The notes under the pieces were generated by a model, which saw only the letters and a list, made by a program, of their open reading frames with translations, was not told the origin of the DNA and made no database searches. From Didymodactylos carnosus (lineage: Eukaryota > Rotifera > Eurotatoria > Philodinida > Philodinidae), in NCBI GenBank assembly GCA_905250885.1, contig CAJNOQ010002325.1, positions 1-24,920 of the forward strand: 24,920 nucleotides of DNA, in the 5' to 3' direction. A program made the position numbers and the translations under genes. Every line of letters begins with the position of its first letter. Position 1 is the stretch's first letter. Shown piece by piece: positions 8,230-17,255 of this stretch.

Positions 8230-10562
8230 TTAAACACACTCGCCTTTTTCATAGTTGTCTGGAATGGACTTCATCGCCGTCGCTCTCACAGTCCATCGGG
8301 TAGGACAGAGTGGCTTTAGACGGAAAGCAGTTTCGCCTGCACTTCTCGACAGGGTGTCGGAAATGGAAAGGCGCTTCGGTGACCGCTGAAGAAAGGTGAT
8401 GATGTCTCTGGCGAGGGAGAGAGTCGTGCCGATGGTATCACAACGACGAGTTAGATCTTGCAGGGCCAAGTCGAGGGAATGTGCTGTACAATGCACGTAA
8501 GTAGCCTTCGGTTGTTTTTGCATATCGCATATCGCGTACTTTTCATCAACTGTTCGTATGGTGATACACAACTGCTCCTTGCAGCTTTCGTCCGTTGTTT
8601 CGTCCACAAATGAGGGAATAAAACTGTCGTGGCACCGCCTGAAAAGAGATAATAAACTTTTCTCTCTACTCTTTTAGTGAGCTTTCTCGATCATTTATTT
8701 CGGTAACTTGGCCAAGAGTATGGGAAGAATTCTTACATCATTTCTGATGCTGGCATAATAAAAAGAAATAAAATGTACAAGTTTCAGCATGTTTCTTTTA
8801 TCCATGTGAATAATACTGTTCTTTTTTCGTAGGCGGCGTGTAAAAAAGTGCAATTCGAAAAAGAAGGTATGCTTTAAATAGTTTTTTAACAGGTCACGTT
8901 CATTATTTTTCGAATGAGTTAGCATAAGTCGGCAATTATTTTCAGATAAGCATTCCGTCAAACTGTTGAAGTGAAGTACTCTATTTGCTGCACATTTTTC
9001 ATCCTAGACCTTTTAAGCGAGAACTTTACTCACATTTTTCAGAACTATGCGCAGAATTGTCAACCCAACATTTTCCATGATCTCGTTTACAACCTCCGGT
9101 GAGAGATAGTTCTTGTTGCGAAGAAAACCGTCTAATCCCTCGATTTCGTTGCTTCGAAGTTTCAGAAGTTGAATCAAGTTCGATTCTATTTCTGAATGCT
9201 CCCTAAGGACGAGTCCTTGCCGCGTGAGGAAAAGAACGGACGTGACTTCGGCGAGCAAGCATCGTTGGCGGACACTTTGCTGGCGGACGAGAGCTGAATT
9301 CAGTTGAACGCTGATACTTGTTTTCTGATTGGCAGCATAATCACAGGCAACATGATTTTTCGACTTGGCATGTGTCTCGAACTTCTCTACGCCTTTCTTC
9401 CACCTGTTATATCCTTGAGTTAAGAAGGTTGGCTCTTTGTACTTGCTGCCTGCGGGATGGCGGCCTGACTGTAGAGCGAGGCGACAAGGATGGCAGAAGA
9501 CACTTTGGCGGATCTGACAATGAGAGTTTTAAATTTAGTGTGCGTCCTTTTTTACTTCACCTTACTTTGAAGTGTGATAAGTGCTAAGATTTCAAATGTC
9601 GTTTGTACTCGCTATAAAAATAGTTAAAAAAAAGAATTCTTGGTATTTGATTCAGATGGCCAGACATTGGAATTTTTAATGCTTTTGAATGCTAAAACAA
9701 CTCGGCTTTGTAATGAACCTTAAAACAACTTTTTGCCCAAGTGTGAAAAAATTAGACTCGCCAGATATATCAAAGAACTTTCGTCATTTTTAGACAATTT
9801 AGTACTCACACTCTTTTTGAAAGAAAAATATTAAACGTGAAGAACAAAATAGATGTTTGACTGATGCATATAGTACACTGCGCAATCTAGGTAAAGATTC
9901 TACCATGCTTTTATTAGCATTTTTCTAATTGCACTTTTCGGAAAGACTTTACCGAATATTATCACCGACTCGAAAAAGTGTAATAAAATTCTCGGGTATT
10001 TCTATTAGATTTGCATTAATAAATGACTTCACATTATGTTCGTTTCCTAACGATTTTTACAAAAGTGTTCTGTCTCAAAGACAGAACAAAAGAAAGAGCT
10101 TTCGGTTACCTTGCAAAATGTCAGCCATGGAAATTGACGAAACCATTTCGGCTGAAATGAACGCCCTTGGTCCTTCCTTATGCTGCTTTCGTCTTCTGAC
10201 TGAAAGGCAGTCGAACTGGCACAGCATTCTGCCAAGCATGTTTCTGCTGTTGATGTGCTAGAGGAGGGACGTCGAGAGTGATCACTTGAATCCGGGGTAG
10301 AGATGAGAGTAGCAGAGCGAGAAGGCGTTTTGTTTATGTCTGGGAGAGACGAAGTAGCAGCCACCTCGACATGGGGACTAGACTCTCTTGCCTTCTCATC
10401 GTCATTCGCCGTAGAACACTCGACACTTTTCGTCGGTTCACTAGACGCTTTCGACTTTTTTTCAACAGTAAAACCACACCCTTCGAGTGTTCTCTTCATA
10501 ACTCTTTTTGATGGAAACAACTTTCTCAAGAGAGGTTTCATCACGAGGAAAAAAGCGGCCAT
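8230..10562 (-). pseudogene. TTF-zinc-finger / ZMYM1-like hAT transposase relative, three exons, internally deleted and truncated
   Basis: Exon 1 (10562-10110, 151 codons) begins at an ATG preceded in frame by TAG. It has a basic N-terminus, a Ser-rich linker, then Lys-Trp-Phe-Arg-Gln-Phe-Pro-Trp-Leu, the lead-in to a TTF-type finger, and ends at AAG|GTAACC. Exon 2 (9513-9034, 160 codons, phase 0) follows the acceptor CTCTCATTGTCAG. It supplies the finger cysteines (Phe-Cys-His-Pro-Cys-Arg), the Trp-Lys-Lys...Phe-Glu-Thr-His block, and a DUF4371-like region with FLTRQGLVLREHSEIESNLI. Exon 3 (about 8638-8230) has VDETTD with the first catalytic Asp, CTAHSLDLALQD and LKPLCPTRWTVR. In this family about 55-60 residues with a second catalytic Asp (GYDGA-type motif) normally separate the VDETTD and CxAHSL blocks; here they are absent. 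The C-terminal half is missing, and the exon 2/3 junction does not keep phase. I read it as a dead transposon gene, though a domesticated fragment is possible. Confidence 0.85.
9514..10109 (-). other. Intron 1 of the hAT-like relic
   Basis: It starts GTAACC and ends TCATTGTCAG on the minus strand, 596 bp. It joins exon 1 (phase 0, Lys) to exon 2 (Ile) so that the zinc-finger lead-in and first cysteines become contiguous in the order expected of TTF fingers. Plus-strand frames here and over exon 1 are shadows. I see no other feature inside. Confidence 0.75.
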
Positions 10563-11186
10563 ATACCCCTTTGTTACCTAGGAAATGTTCATCGTCACTT
10601 CTACCAGGTGTCACTTTCCTGCTGTTCGACACAGACCAATGTTACACTGGTAGTTTAATAACCGTACGTCCTTTATTTGAAACACGGATTAAAAGGCGAA
10701 TATCGTAAGTCAAGCGGATCATTTTCCAAATATCGGTCGTTCTGAGACGGATAATTTTGTAGTAGGGGAGCCAGCCCAGCAGCCGCCCCCTCAGTCGTTT
10801 TCCAGGGGGGCGAGGCTCCCCCGCCTACCCACGTTACTACGCCTCTGTTTGGAGTAAAATTTCAGTATATTTACCTTCCTAATTTTTTTCGGGCTTTCTT
10901 TTACCCGGATTTTTAATTCTAAATACGGATGAACTTTTAATAATACGACAAAATGGGAATTGTTTTCAGCTAGCTCAAGAAAGATAGCAAGTTTATATAT
11001 TTTCACTGTTTAGTTTCAAGCATTTAGTGTACAGAGGTGTTTAGTACAAATCTTTTGACAAAACAGCGCTCAGCTTGAACAAGCAAACGTATAATTTTTT
11101 ACTTCTCGACTAAACTTTGACGCTCATTCCAATGTTTCGAAAACTTTGAAAAGTTTACCATGTGATATCGTTACTCAGTAACGAAA
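10563..11186. other. Intergenic stretch with a GC-rich block at about 10755-10850
   Basis: It separates the start of the hAT-like relic from the 3' end of the next minus-strand exon. The block near 10755-10850 is strikingly GC- and G/C-run-rich (for example CCAGGGGGGCGAGGCTCCCC) in otherwise AT-rich DNA, with short inverted stretches. It may be a fragment of another repeat. No coding assignment is made. Confidence 0.45.
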
Positions 11187-11630
11187 CTACAATGGGGATT
11201 GAAAAGAGTCGAAAGTTTGCATCTGAACAGAGGGAGTAAGAGCTCGACCGTCGTCAGCATAATTCGTCAAATTAGGTGTTTCAGGTGTGAACATCACTGA
11301 TGAAGGTGTCATTTCTTCTCCGTTCATCGGTGTTATTGGGGTGTTCGTTGCTGTCGACGTCGTCGTCAACTTCGTATCTGACGTGTCTAAGTCGGTTGGC
11401 ATACTCGATTGAAGCAGTCGAATGTTCTTCTTCTTCTCCTTTTTCTCCTGAATTCGTTACCAGAACAGAAAGAGAAACGAGGAGAAGAAGTACGGCTACG
11501 AGAGCAAGGATCAATGCTAGGGACATTGAAGAGTTTCGACCATGCGGATCGTCGAAAGACGTGGTGACAGGAGGAGCTACTAGGTTGACGTGGGATGGTT
11601 CTTCCGGATCCTTGTCGTCGAATGTGAGAA
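11187..11630 (-). CDS. C-terminal exon of a type I membrane protein (unknown family)
   Basis: A minus-strand acceptor (TTTCTCTGTAG) precedes 11630. The open frame codes a Pro/Asp/Thr-rich juxtamembrane stretch of about 34 residues, then a 22-residue hydrophobic span (MSLALILALVAVLLLLVSLS and two more) at about 11526-11461. In that frame an acidic tail stops at 11281. However, the frame one base away, 11402-11187, reads as a typical Ser/Thr/Pro-rich cytoplasmic tail (TPSSVMFTPETPNLTNYADD and onward). The two could be joined by a 91-nt phase-0 intron, GTAACG...ACGAAG (11460-11370), whose acceptor is weak, or the two tails may be alternatives. The overlapping plus-strand frame (11300-11653) starts with a signal-like stretch but is Arg/Ser-rich and less convincing. 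Upstream exons are not established. Confidence 0.5.
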
Positions 11631-12344
11631 CTACAGAGAAATTGTTTTTGTGAATATTGTAAGAAATAGGTTGTTATGTGTTCAGCGGAAACGTCTTGTT
11701 CAAAAAAAATTTTTAGGAAAAATGTTTTTACACGTACTCCTGGAATTCGACGAATATATTCGAGTAAGTGTCGGAGTTCCAAATTTTTGAGATAAACGGT
11801 AGTAAAAAATTTTGAGACAAAAATGAGAGGATCAAATCTCTAGAAGAAAAAAATCGAGCTCGAAGCTAGAGGTAAAAAAGAAAAACAAAGATTTGAGTCG
11901 AAAAAAATGGCAATAACTATAAGGAAATAAAAGACCTTGGACAAAAACTCGAAGTTATTACGTGAAAAACGATGCATTAATTTTTTGTTTGAAAGTATAT
12001 AAGCTACCTGAAAAACTGAGTTAGAAAAAAATGCCTAAAAATGACCTTTTCTCATCTTTTCCCATTCTTTTCTTCATTTAAATGGATTTTTCATTCAAGA
12101 TTTTTTACTTGCTGATGTTCAACTTCCGCTTTTGGAATTTCGAAGCTGGAAACATGCTCAAAAATTCGCCAAAAAAGCTTTCGAACAAGTGCAGTTCCAA
12201 ATCTAATTCAAAATTCGAAGAAATAAAGCACTGTTTAAGACAAATGTGCCCATTTGGCACGAACCGTGCGCAATGCTTATAGAATCACGCTTAATTTTTG
12301 GTAGCTTTTGTAACTCGTATTACATTTACCATCATTCTTCTCAG
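11631..12344. other. Stretch with no assigned gene
   Basis: A- and G-rich on the plus strand, with no open frame of note. It would be intron of the flanking minus-strand exon and/or upstream of the plus-strand candidate exon at 12345. Confidence 0.4.
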
Positions 12345-12383
12345 TTGTCTCCACTACTGAAGCCAGTCGTTTTCTCCAGACCG
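12345..12383 (+). CDS. Candidate micro-exon 1 of a plus-strand gene
   Basis: A 39-nt segment lies between the strong acceptor CATCATTCTTCTCAG and the donor CCG|GTAAAG. Read with two leading bases it gives Val-Ser-Thr-Thr-Glu-Ala-Ser-Arg-Phe-Leu-Gln-Thr plus one trailing base, so it is a phase 1-1 exon. The candidate exons at 15974, 17065 and 17906 have the same phase. On the minus strand the same DNA can also be read as an exon starting at 12472 after CTCTTCTTTTAG, so the strand is not certain. Confidence 0.35.
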
Positions 12384-13168
12384 GTAAAGTAGCCAGGAAA
12401 ATTGCAAGGAGAAGAATGAGAAGCCACTACCACCATCTCTTCCACCAGGGGACTACCAGCTTCTCGGTCGGACTAAAAGAAGAGCTGTGTGTAAAACGGT
12501 TGCAAATATGTCCATTTGAATCTATAGAAGGCAAAATGAGGGAGAAGACCACAAGCAAAAAATCGAGAAAAACAATGTGATAGATCTCGGAAAAAGAATT
12601 GGTAATTCGAAAAACGGGTGAAAAAAACTGAAAAAACTGGAAATTTCGACCTTCGGTAACAGTAAAGGATTTTTAGTTAAAAAAAATTAAATTCAACCCA
12701 AAGCGGTTGAAAATAATCTCGGTGAGACACGTTACACGTTTCTCTCTTATGCAACTGCCGTATAGACAAACTAGATTGTCAGGCGCTATTCTTCAATCCA
12801 CTTTTCTGTTGTTTACATTGTTGGCCCACGTAAGAAAGGGGGTGTGTTGAGGAGGCGCGTCTGCCTCACCTCACCTCACCTTGGCCTTTTGCTTGCCAGC
12901 CCACATGTGTAGAGAAGCACACTATCTTTACCTTTGTTTACACATGAGCAAAACACAGTTTTGATTCAGAAGAGGAAAAGATTCAAATTGTGTTCGAATA
13001 AAATATGTGAGACTACCAAAAAGTGACCGCTAATGTTACCGAGTTATATGTGTCTGCCCGAAGATGAGGAATTAAAACAGCCGAAGCGAAAAACTGCAAT
13101 CCAAAAATCGCAGTAAAAAAGTGAAAAACGAAGTAAACTCTAGACTCGATGTTCTTTTATCTGAATAT
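12384..13168. other. Probable intron, no gene
   Basis: A- and G-rich sequence with a short CCTCA pentamer repeat at 12863-12881. The competing minus-strand exon reading (12472 downward) overlaps its start. Nothing else is recognised. Confidence 0.4.
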
Positions 13169-13676
13169 GTCTCAAATCGGAATAAAAATGTGGAGCAAAA
13201 AATCCGGAAAATAACAAGTCGGAGAAAAATCCGGAATATGTTTCCTGAGGTAGAGTTCAGTCATTTTTTGCCCAAAGTTTACTGAAATCACCGTTAGCTA
13301 GGAGGGGACAAAATACGCATTCTTTGGACAAAAAAGTGTTTCGATATAATTGCGACGTGAAATACGACCATTTTCAGTCAAAAACCAGTGAATGTTGGTT
13401 TCTCTCTGTAGTTTTTTGCGTTAAAGAACAGCGAACCTCTCTCCCGCACAAAAGTATAAACTTTTTGCGATAATGTGTGTTTTGTACCCTAGTTAACTGT
13501 AATATCGGTGTATGTTGCGCAAAAATGACTGTACTCTACACCAGGCAAAATAAATTCCGGATTTTTTTTGCAAAATGTTTTCTGAGTTTTTTCCGTTTCT
13601 TTTTTCTTCCTGGGTCTCCTTTTCGCCGTTTTTTTCCGGATGTTTAGTTCCCGATTTTTTGTTCCGGATTTCGAGA
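13169..13676. mobile_element. Foldback (long-TIR) element, copy 1
   Basis: The outer ends GTCTCAAATCGGAA (from 13169) and TTCCGGATTTCGAGAC (to 13676) are inverted. Inside, a second inverted stretch starts CCTGAGGTAGAGTTCAGTCA (about 13244) and returns as TGACTGTACTCTAC near 13530. The arms hold TCCGGA-rich A/T runs. The whole is similar to 16299-16855, including GACGTGAAATACGACC and CCAGTGAATGTTGG. The right inner arm is shorter than the left, suggesting a deletion in the stem. It has no transposase. Open frames in this region are shadows of the repeat. Confidence 0.75.
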
Positions 13677-14652
13677 CGAACCCTTTTATCTGGCGTAACG
13701 GGCAGACTTTTTTGGGATAGAAAGCTATCGAAACTGACCGAAAATGAGATAACGAGACATATTTTTGGAGGCTTTTTCCAATATGTCGTATTGTACATAG
13801 AGTTTTAGACGAAAAACTACAGACATTCAGCTTTATACCAACGAGAGATCAAAGATTTTTTTAAATTTTTGAGTCTGGTGTGGTGTGCATGCTCTTCAGG
13901 CCCATCGCTATTCGCTTTATCCACAAATTCATTAACCATGTAAAAACCATTCGAAGTTCAATCGAAACAGACGCATTCTTTCTACTCCAGTTCGAGATTC
14001 TTCTAGCAGTTTCTGGCCGAAAAATCACTACACCTCACCTCAAGAAAGAATCTCCGAATTTCGTTATCTGCATATTATTGAAGATTTTTCTTTCCCATTT
14101 TTTATGTCTGAAATTCAAGAATTTCTCGTTAATATCAATCACCTTCTGTGTTTCCGTCCAATGTTTAGAAACTAAAGAAAGTTTTCTAGACCAAAATAGA
14201 CCGATGCATCGAAGTTGCATTCACTCCTGGCCGAAAACTGGCATAACTACAGCTTTAAGCAAATCCAGTGCGAAATTCCGAATCAAAAATGAAACAAAAA
14301 CTAGCTATGTTGCTATGAGAACTTTCAGAAGATCTTAAGATTAGATAAAAATCTTGAGATAGTTTTTATCAAATACTCGAGAGAGGGTCTTTTCGGCTAC
14401 TATCGCTCATTTAAGTGAAGAAAAATATGTTATGTATAGCATCAAAAAATTGTGCAGTACGATTCAACAGCGGGTTTCTTTCACATGCTAGCAATAGCAT
14501 CACGTTGCTTATATGTGAACGAATTATTTTCTACGTAGTAGAGATATTGGGTAACTTCTAAAAGAAAGTCGTAAAAGTAGAGTAAATCATTTTTAACCTT
14601 TATTCGTGTAATCTTGTAAAGTTATAAGAGAGTTAAAGTACACCTTCGTCCT
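13677..14652. other. Stretch with no assigned gene
   Basis: It contains a 152-codon plus-strand open frame (13880-14338) with no recognisable domain, no biased composition and no splice context; I consider it chance. The remainder is AT-rich. The minus-strand EGF exon ends at its right edge, so 14652 downward would hold that gene's 3' UTR. Confidence 0.45.
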
Positions 14653-15100
14653 TCAAGCAACATATCGAAATCGGAGAGCAATTCTCGGTTGCTTTTCTTC
14701 CCTTCTCCTCTTCCTCTCCATCCACTGTTCCCGTCTCCACCAATGTCGATCCCTGTCCACCGGGTCAATCTTGAAGCAGTACTTCAGAATGTCCATGGTC
14801 AGGACGAATGTGCAGAAGGTAATGAGTGCCCCAATGGCCACGGTGGAGAACGAATTTGACATGAACAGCAGGATGATGAGCTTCTGGCTCTTGTACTGAC
14901 AGAGAACGCCGTGGTAGAGAGTGGGATCTAGGCACTGACAATACCAGGAAGTGAGTGTTGAGCGGCACACGCCCCGGTTCTCGCAGGTGACGTTCACGCA
15001 GTGGTCCACGGCGAGTTCACAGTGAATGCCCTGGTACTTGGTGGTGCACAGGCAGTGGAAGGATGTGTTGTTGTTTACTTCGACACAGGTTCCATTGTGC
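14653..15100 (-). CDS. Terminal exon of an EGF-domain single-pass membrane protein
   Basis: The exon starts at 15100 after the acceptor CCTCTTCTTCCAAG and reads 148 codons to TGA. First comes the C-terminal part of one EGF-like domain (HNGTC...FHCLC...HCE; its first cysteine must lie in an upstream exon). A complete second EGF domain follows with six cysteines (C-x4-C-x5-C-x8-C-x-C-x10-C). Next is a hydrophobic span of about 22 residues (from Phe-Ser-Thr-Val-Ala-Ile-Gly), then a cytoplasmic tail with Lys-Ile-Asp-Pro-Val-Asp and a long Arg/Lys/Trp-rich stretch ending Arg-Phe-Arg-Tyr-Val-Ala. It probably acts at the cell surface in adhesion or ligand binding. The exon is clearly more GC-rich than its surroundings, with mostly C or G in third codon positions, which supports real coding selection or a different history. 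The upstream exon carrying the first EGF cysteines was not found. Confidence 0.8.
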
Positions 15101-15193
15101 CTTGGAAGAAGAGGAAGAAATAAATGATACCGGAATAAATCGTAATAAGAAGTAGACATGACTTGTTCTGTTTCTGATCTGATTTACATTTTT

Positions 15194-15467
15194 TTAAGTC
15201 GGCGGAGCGACTTCTTGTTTTTGCCTTGCCCGTTGCGCAAGGAAATAGTTCAATTTCTTCTTTTTCTTATTTATCCGGTGACGCTCATTTTTTATTCGCA
15301 TCTCCTCCTGAACTAAGGCACGGATCGAGATTCGGTTTTCACCAGCATGTTCGTCGTCCCCAGGGCCGCATAGTTCCCAGCGGTTTTTTCTCTCTAGGTG
15401 GTCAGACTCGTCCGGGAGATCAGAAACGAAGATCCTCCAGCAGAATCCTTCTTTGTTCTTCTCGTAA
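15194..15467 (-). CDS. Doubtful lysine-rich C-terminal exon
   Basis: After a possible acceptor (GCACGCCTTAG) at 15468, a minus-strand frame runs 90 codons to TAA. It codes an acidic start (DLPDESDHLERKNRWELCGP), then Arg-Ile-Ser-Ile-Arg-Ala-Leu-Val-Gln-Glu-Glu, and ends in a highly basic helix-like segment with a run of five lysines. No family is recognised. It lies only about 90 bp upstream of the EGF exon on the same strand, but its stop codon and phase prevent joining the two. The opposite strand is also partly open. It may be the end of another gene or chance. Confidence 0.3.
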
Positions 15468-15973
15468 CTAAGGCGTGCAAACCTATTGTTCTCAATTTCT
15501 ACTTTCTTTTTTTCGTTCATTCACTTTCGTTGTTTCTTTCTCTTCTTTACCTGTCCACTTGCAATGTCAGAGGTCTTCTCCTGACCGTACTAATGTCACA
15601 ATCTTTCTCGTAATTTGTCTGCTTCGCGGCAGCTCTGTCATTCCAACATCATCTCAAGCTGAGAATTTGTTGGACTACTCATGCACGTGTTCTTTTTACC
15701 GTGGTGGTAGAAAGTCTGCTTTGGGAGTGTAGTTAGTTCCGGGTAAAAAACCTTCGGTTTTGAATGAACGATAGTATTCTCACGTACAACCTCGCTCGCA
15801 CACCACGTCCTGGAGAGTACTGAGAAAAAAAGATTGAGCCGAAAAAAGGTACATTCTCTTCTTTTTTTCTCAGTGCGTTTAGCTTGAGACTTTTCTTCTT
15901 TTATGCTGACTTAGAAAGTCAGATATCTTCTACACGCGACCGTTCGTGTCTCTCTGTCCTTATATCGCTTCAG
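15468..15973. other. Pyrimidine-rich stretch, no gene assigned
   Basis: Plus-strand T/C-rich sequence with short overlapping open frames of no recognisable content. It would belong to the large intron of the plus-strand gene model that ends at the acceptor before 15974. Confidence 0.4.
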
Positions 15974-16045
15974 AAGAACTCGAACACGACCATCTCAGCT
16001 CGCTCGGCGACGACAATCAGAACGATCTTCTCGGAACAACGACAG
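15974..16045 (+). CDS. Candidate exon 2 of a plus-strand gene
   Basis: 72 nt between the acceptor CTTATATCGCTTCAG and the good donor GACAG|GTCAGC. In phase 1 it reads (Glu/Lys)-Glu-Leu-Glu-His-Asp-His-Leu-Ser-Ser-Leu-Gly-Asp-Asp-Asn-Gln-Asn-Asp-Leu-Leu-Gly-Thr-Thr-Thr, an acidic, Ser/Thr-containing linker-like stretch. On the minus strand neither flank is a usable splice site, which fixes the strand. The length is a multiple of three and the phase (1-1) matches the exons at 12345, 17065 and 17906. Its other frame starts Lys-Asn-Ser-Asn-Thr-Thr, echoing the starts of those exons at DNA level (TCGAACACG). Confidence 0.45.
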
Positions 16046-16298
16046 GTCAGCGAAAGTCTTTTTATATACTCAAAGATTTGTAACTACGGAACTTTTCTTA
16101 CTGCTTGATCAAAGCCTAGAAGTGGATGAGAGAAAACCCAGAATACGTGTTACTTGCGGTGGAGTGGAGTGCATCCATATTTATAGACGAAAAATCCTTG
16201 AATTGTGGAAGCAATAAACTTCTCTTTCAAAATAATTCGTTAAAAAGTGATATTTTGATCTCCATTTGGGAGTAATTTCAGTAGTTTTTCCAGAATAC

Positions 16299-16855
16299 GT
16301 CTCAAAAGCCAGAATAATAAAATTGGGAACAAAAAGATCCGGGAAAAAATCCGGAAAACAGAAATCCGGAAAAAAAACGGATTTTTTTCTACCTGAGGTA
16401 GAGTACAGTCACTTTTTGTGCAACATACACTGAAGTTACCGTAAACTAAGGTAAAAAACGCACATTTTTTTGCCAAAAAGAGTGCTTATATATATTTTTG
16501 ACGTGAAGTACGACCGTTTTCAATAGAAAAACCAGTGAATGTTAGTTTTTTTCAGTAGTTTATGGCATTAAAAACAGCAAAACCGTCCCCAAAAAAAGAA
16601 TAATACAAATGTTCGTGCGAAAGTGCGTGTTTTACACATGTTTTCGAGTAAATTCGGTGGTTTTTCGATTGAAAACGGTCGTACTTCACGTCAAAAATAC
16701 ATATAAGCACTCTTTTTTGCAAAAAATGCGTGTTTTGTACCTTAGTTTACGGTAACTTAAGTGTATTTTGCGCAAAAAATGACTGTATTCTACCCCAAGT
16801 AAAAACAATACCGGATTTTTGTTTCCAGAATTCTTTTGTTTCGGATTTTGAGAGC
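16299..16855. mobile_element. Foldback (long-TIR) element, copy 2
   Basis: The outer ends GTCTCAAAAGCC (16299) and GGATTTTGAGAG (to 16855) are inverted. Inner arms run from CCTGAGGTAGAGTACAGTCA (about 16394) to about 16525 and return from about 16665 to ACTGTATTCTACCCCAAG (about 16800), matching over roughly 130 bases (for example GACGTGAAGTACGACCGTTTT against its complement). The spacer is about 140 bp. Better preserved than copy 1 at 13169-13676. The whole can fold into one long hairpin. It has no coding capacity; open frames at 16240-16476 and 16730 onward are arm sequence. Superfamily unknown: A/T-run flanks hide any target duplication. Confidence 0.8.
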
Positions 16856-17064
16856 TATTCTGTCATTTCTAAAGGTGATTCCGTCTTCGTTTTTCAACTC
16901 AGATTTTTAACACCCGTCCTTTCCTCGCCTTTGCTTTATCTTTCCGGATTTTTTCACCTCTCTGTTTTTGCTTCGAAACTTTTATTTCGAATTTTAATGC
17001 GAGAAGGAATCCGAAAAAAAAGGAAAAACGAGGTAGAACTAATTTCGCTTCATTCTCTTTTCAG

Positions 17065-17199
17065 TGGCTTCGAACACGTCATGGACGTCCGAGGAGGAGA
17101 GAGAAATCAATCGAACCGTCGACGAGCTGCGAGCATCGGCCTTCTCCGGTCCCTCGTCGACGTCGGGCCACTCACCGTTCACACTTCCTCCTGACCAAG
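17065..17199 (+). CDS. Candidate exon 3 of a plus-strand gene, with a damaged donor site
   Basis: The acceptor TTCATTCTCTTTTCAG precedes 17065. In phase 1 the frame gives Val-Ala-Ser-Asn-Thr-Ser-Trp-Thr, an acidic EEEREINRTVDELRA stretch, then a Ser/Thr/Pro/Gly-rich tail ending Pro-Pro-Asp-Gln. At 17199 the sequence is CAAG|ATGAGT, exactly a strong donor (CAAG|GTGAGT) with the first G changed to A. Ending there makes the exon 135 nt and phase 1-1 like its neighbours. If the site is unused, the frame runs on through a Leu/Arg-rich stretch to TAA at 17253-17255 and this becomes a terminal exon. No family is recognised. It could be extracellular stalk sequence, with one Asn-Thr-Ser and one Asn-Arg-Thr sequon. 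Confidence 0.42.
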
Positions 17200-17255
17200 A
17201 TGAGTTTCTTCTTCTTCTTCGTTGCTGCTTTTTGCGCAATGAATTTTTGTTTTAA

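Noticed and set aside
8695..8961. 88-codon minus-strand frame between hAT exons 2 and 3
   Set aside because: It lies in the intron or gap, does not match the family, and its composition is that of AT-rich non-coding DNA.
9318..10708. Plus-strand open frames over the hAT-like gene
   Set aside because: They are shadows of minus-strand exons 1 and 2, whose conserved family blocks fix the coding strand.
11300..11653. Plus-strand frame with a signal-peptide-like start
   Set aside because: It is antisense to a more convincing membrane span and Ser/Thr/Pro tail, and the rest is Arg/Ser-rich shadow sequence. The donor-like AAT|GTGAGA at 11624 keeps a small doubt.
12345..12472. Minus-strand exon (after CTCTTCTTTTAG) with a possible membrane segment in one frame
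   Set aside because: The hydrophobic frame has an in-frame TAG and the better frame lacks a strong donor. The plus-strand micro-exon has two good splice sites and a fitting phase. Not excluded.
13880..14338. 152-codon plus-strand frame
   Set aside because: No domain, no compositional sign of coding and no splice or start context. Long for chance, but AT-rich hydrophobic content is expected from T-rich DNA.
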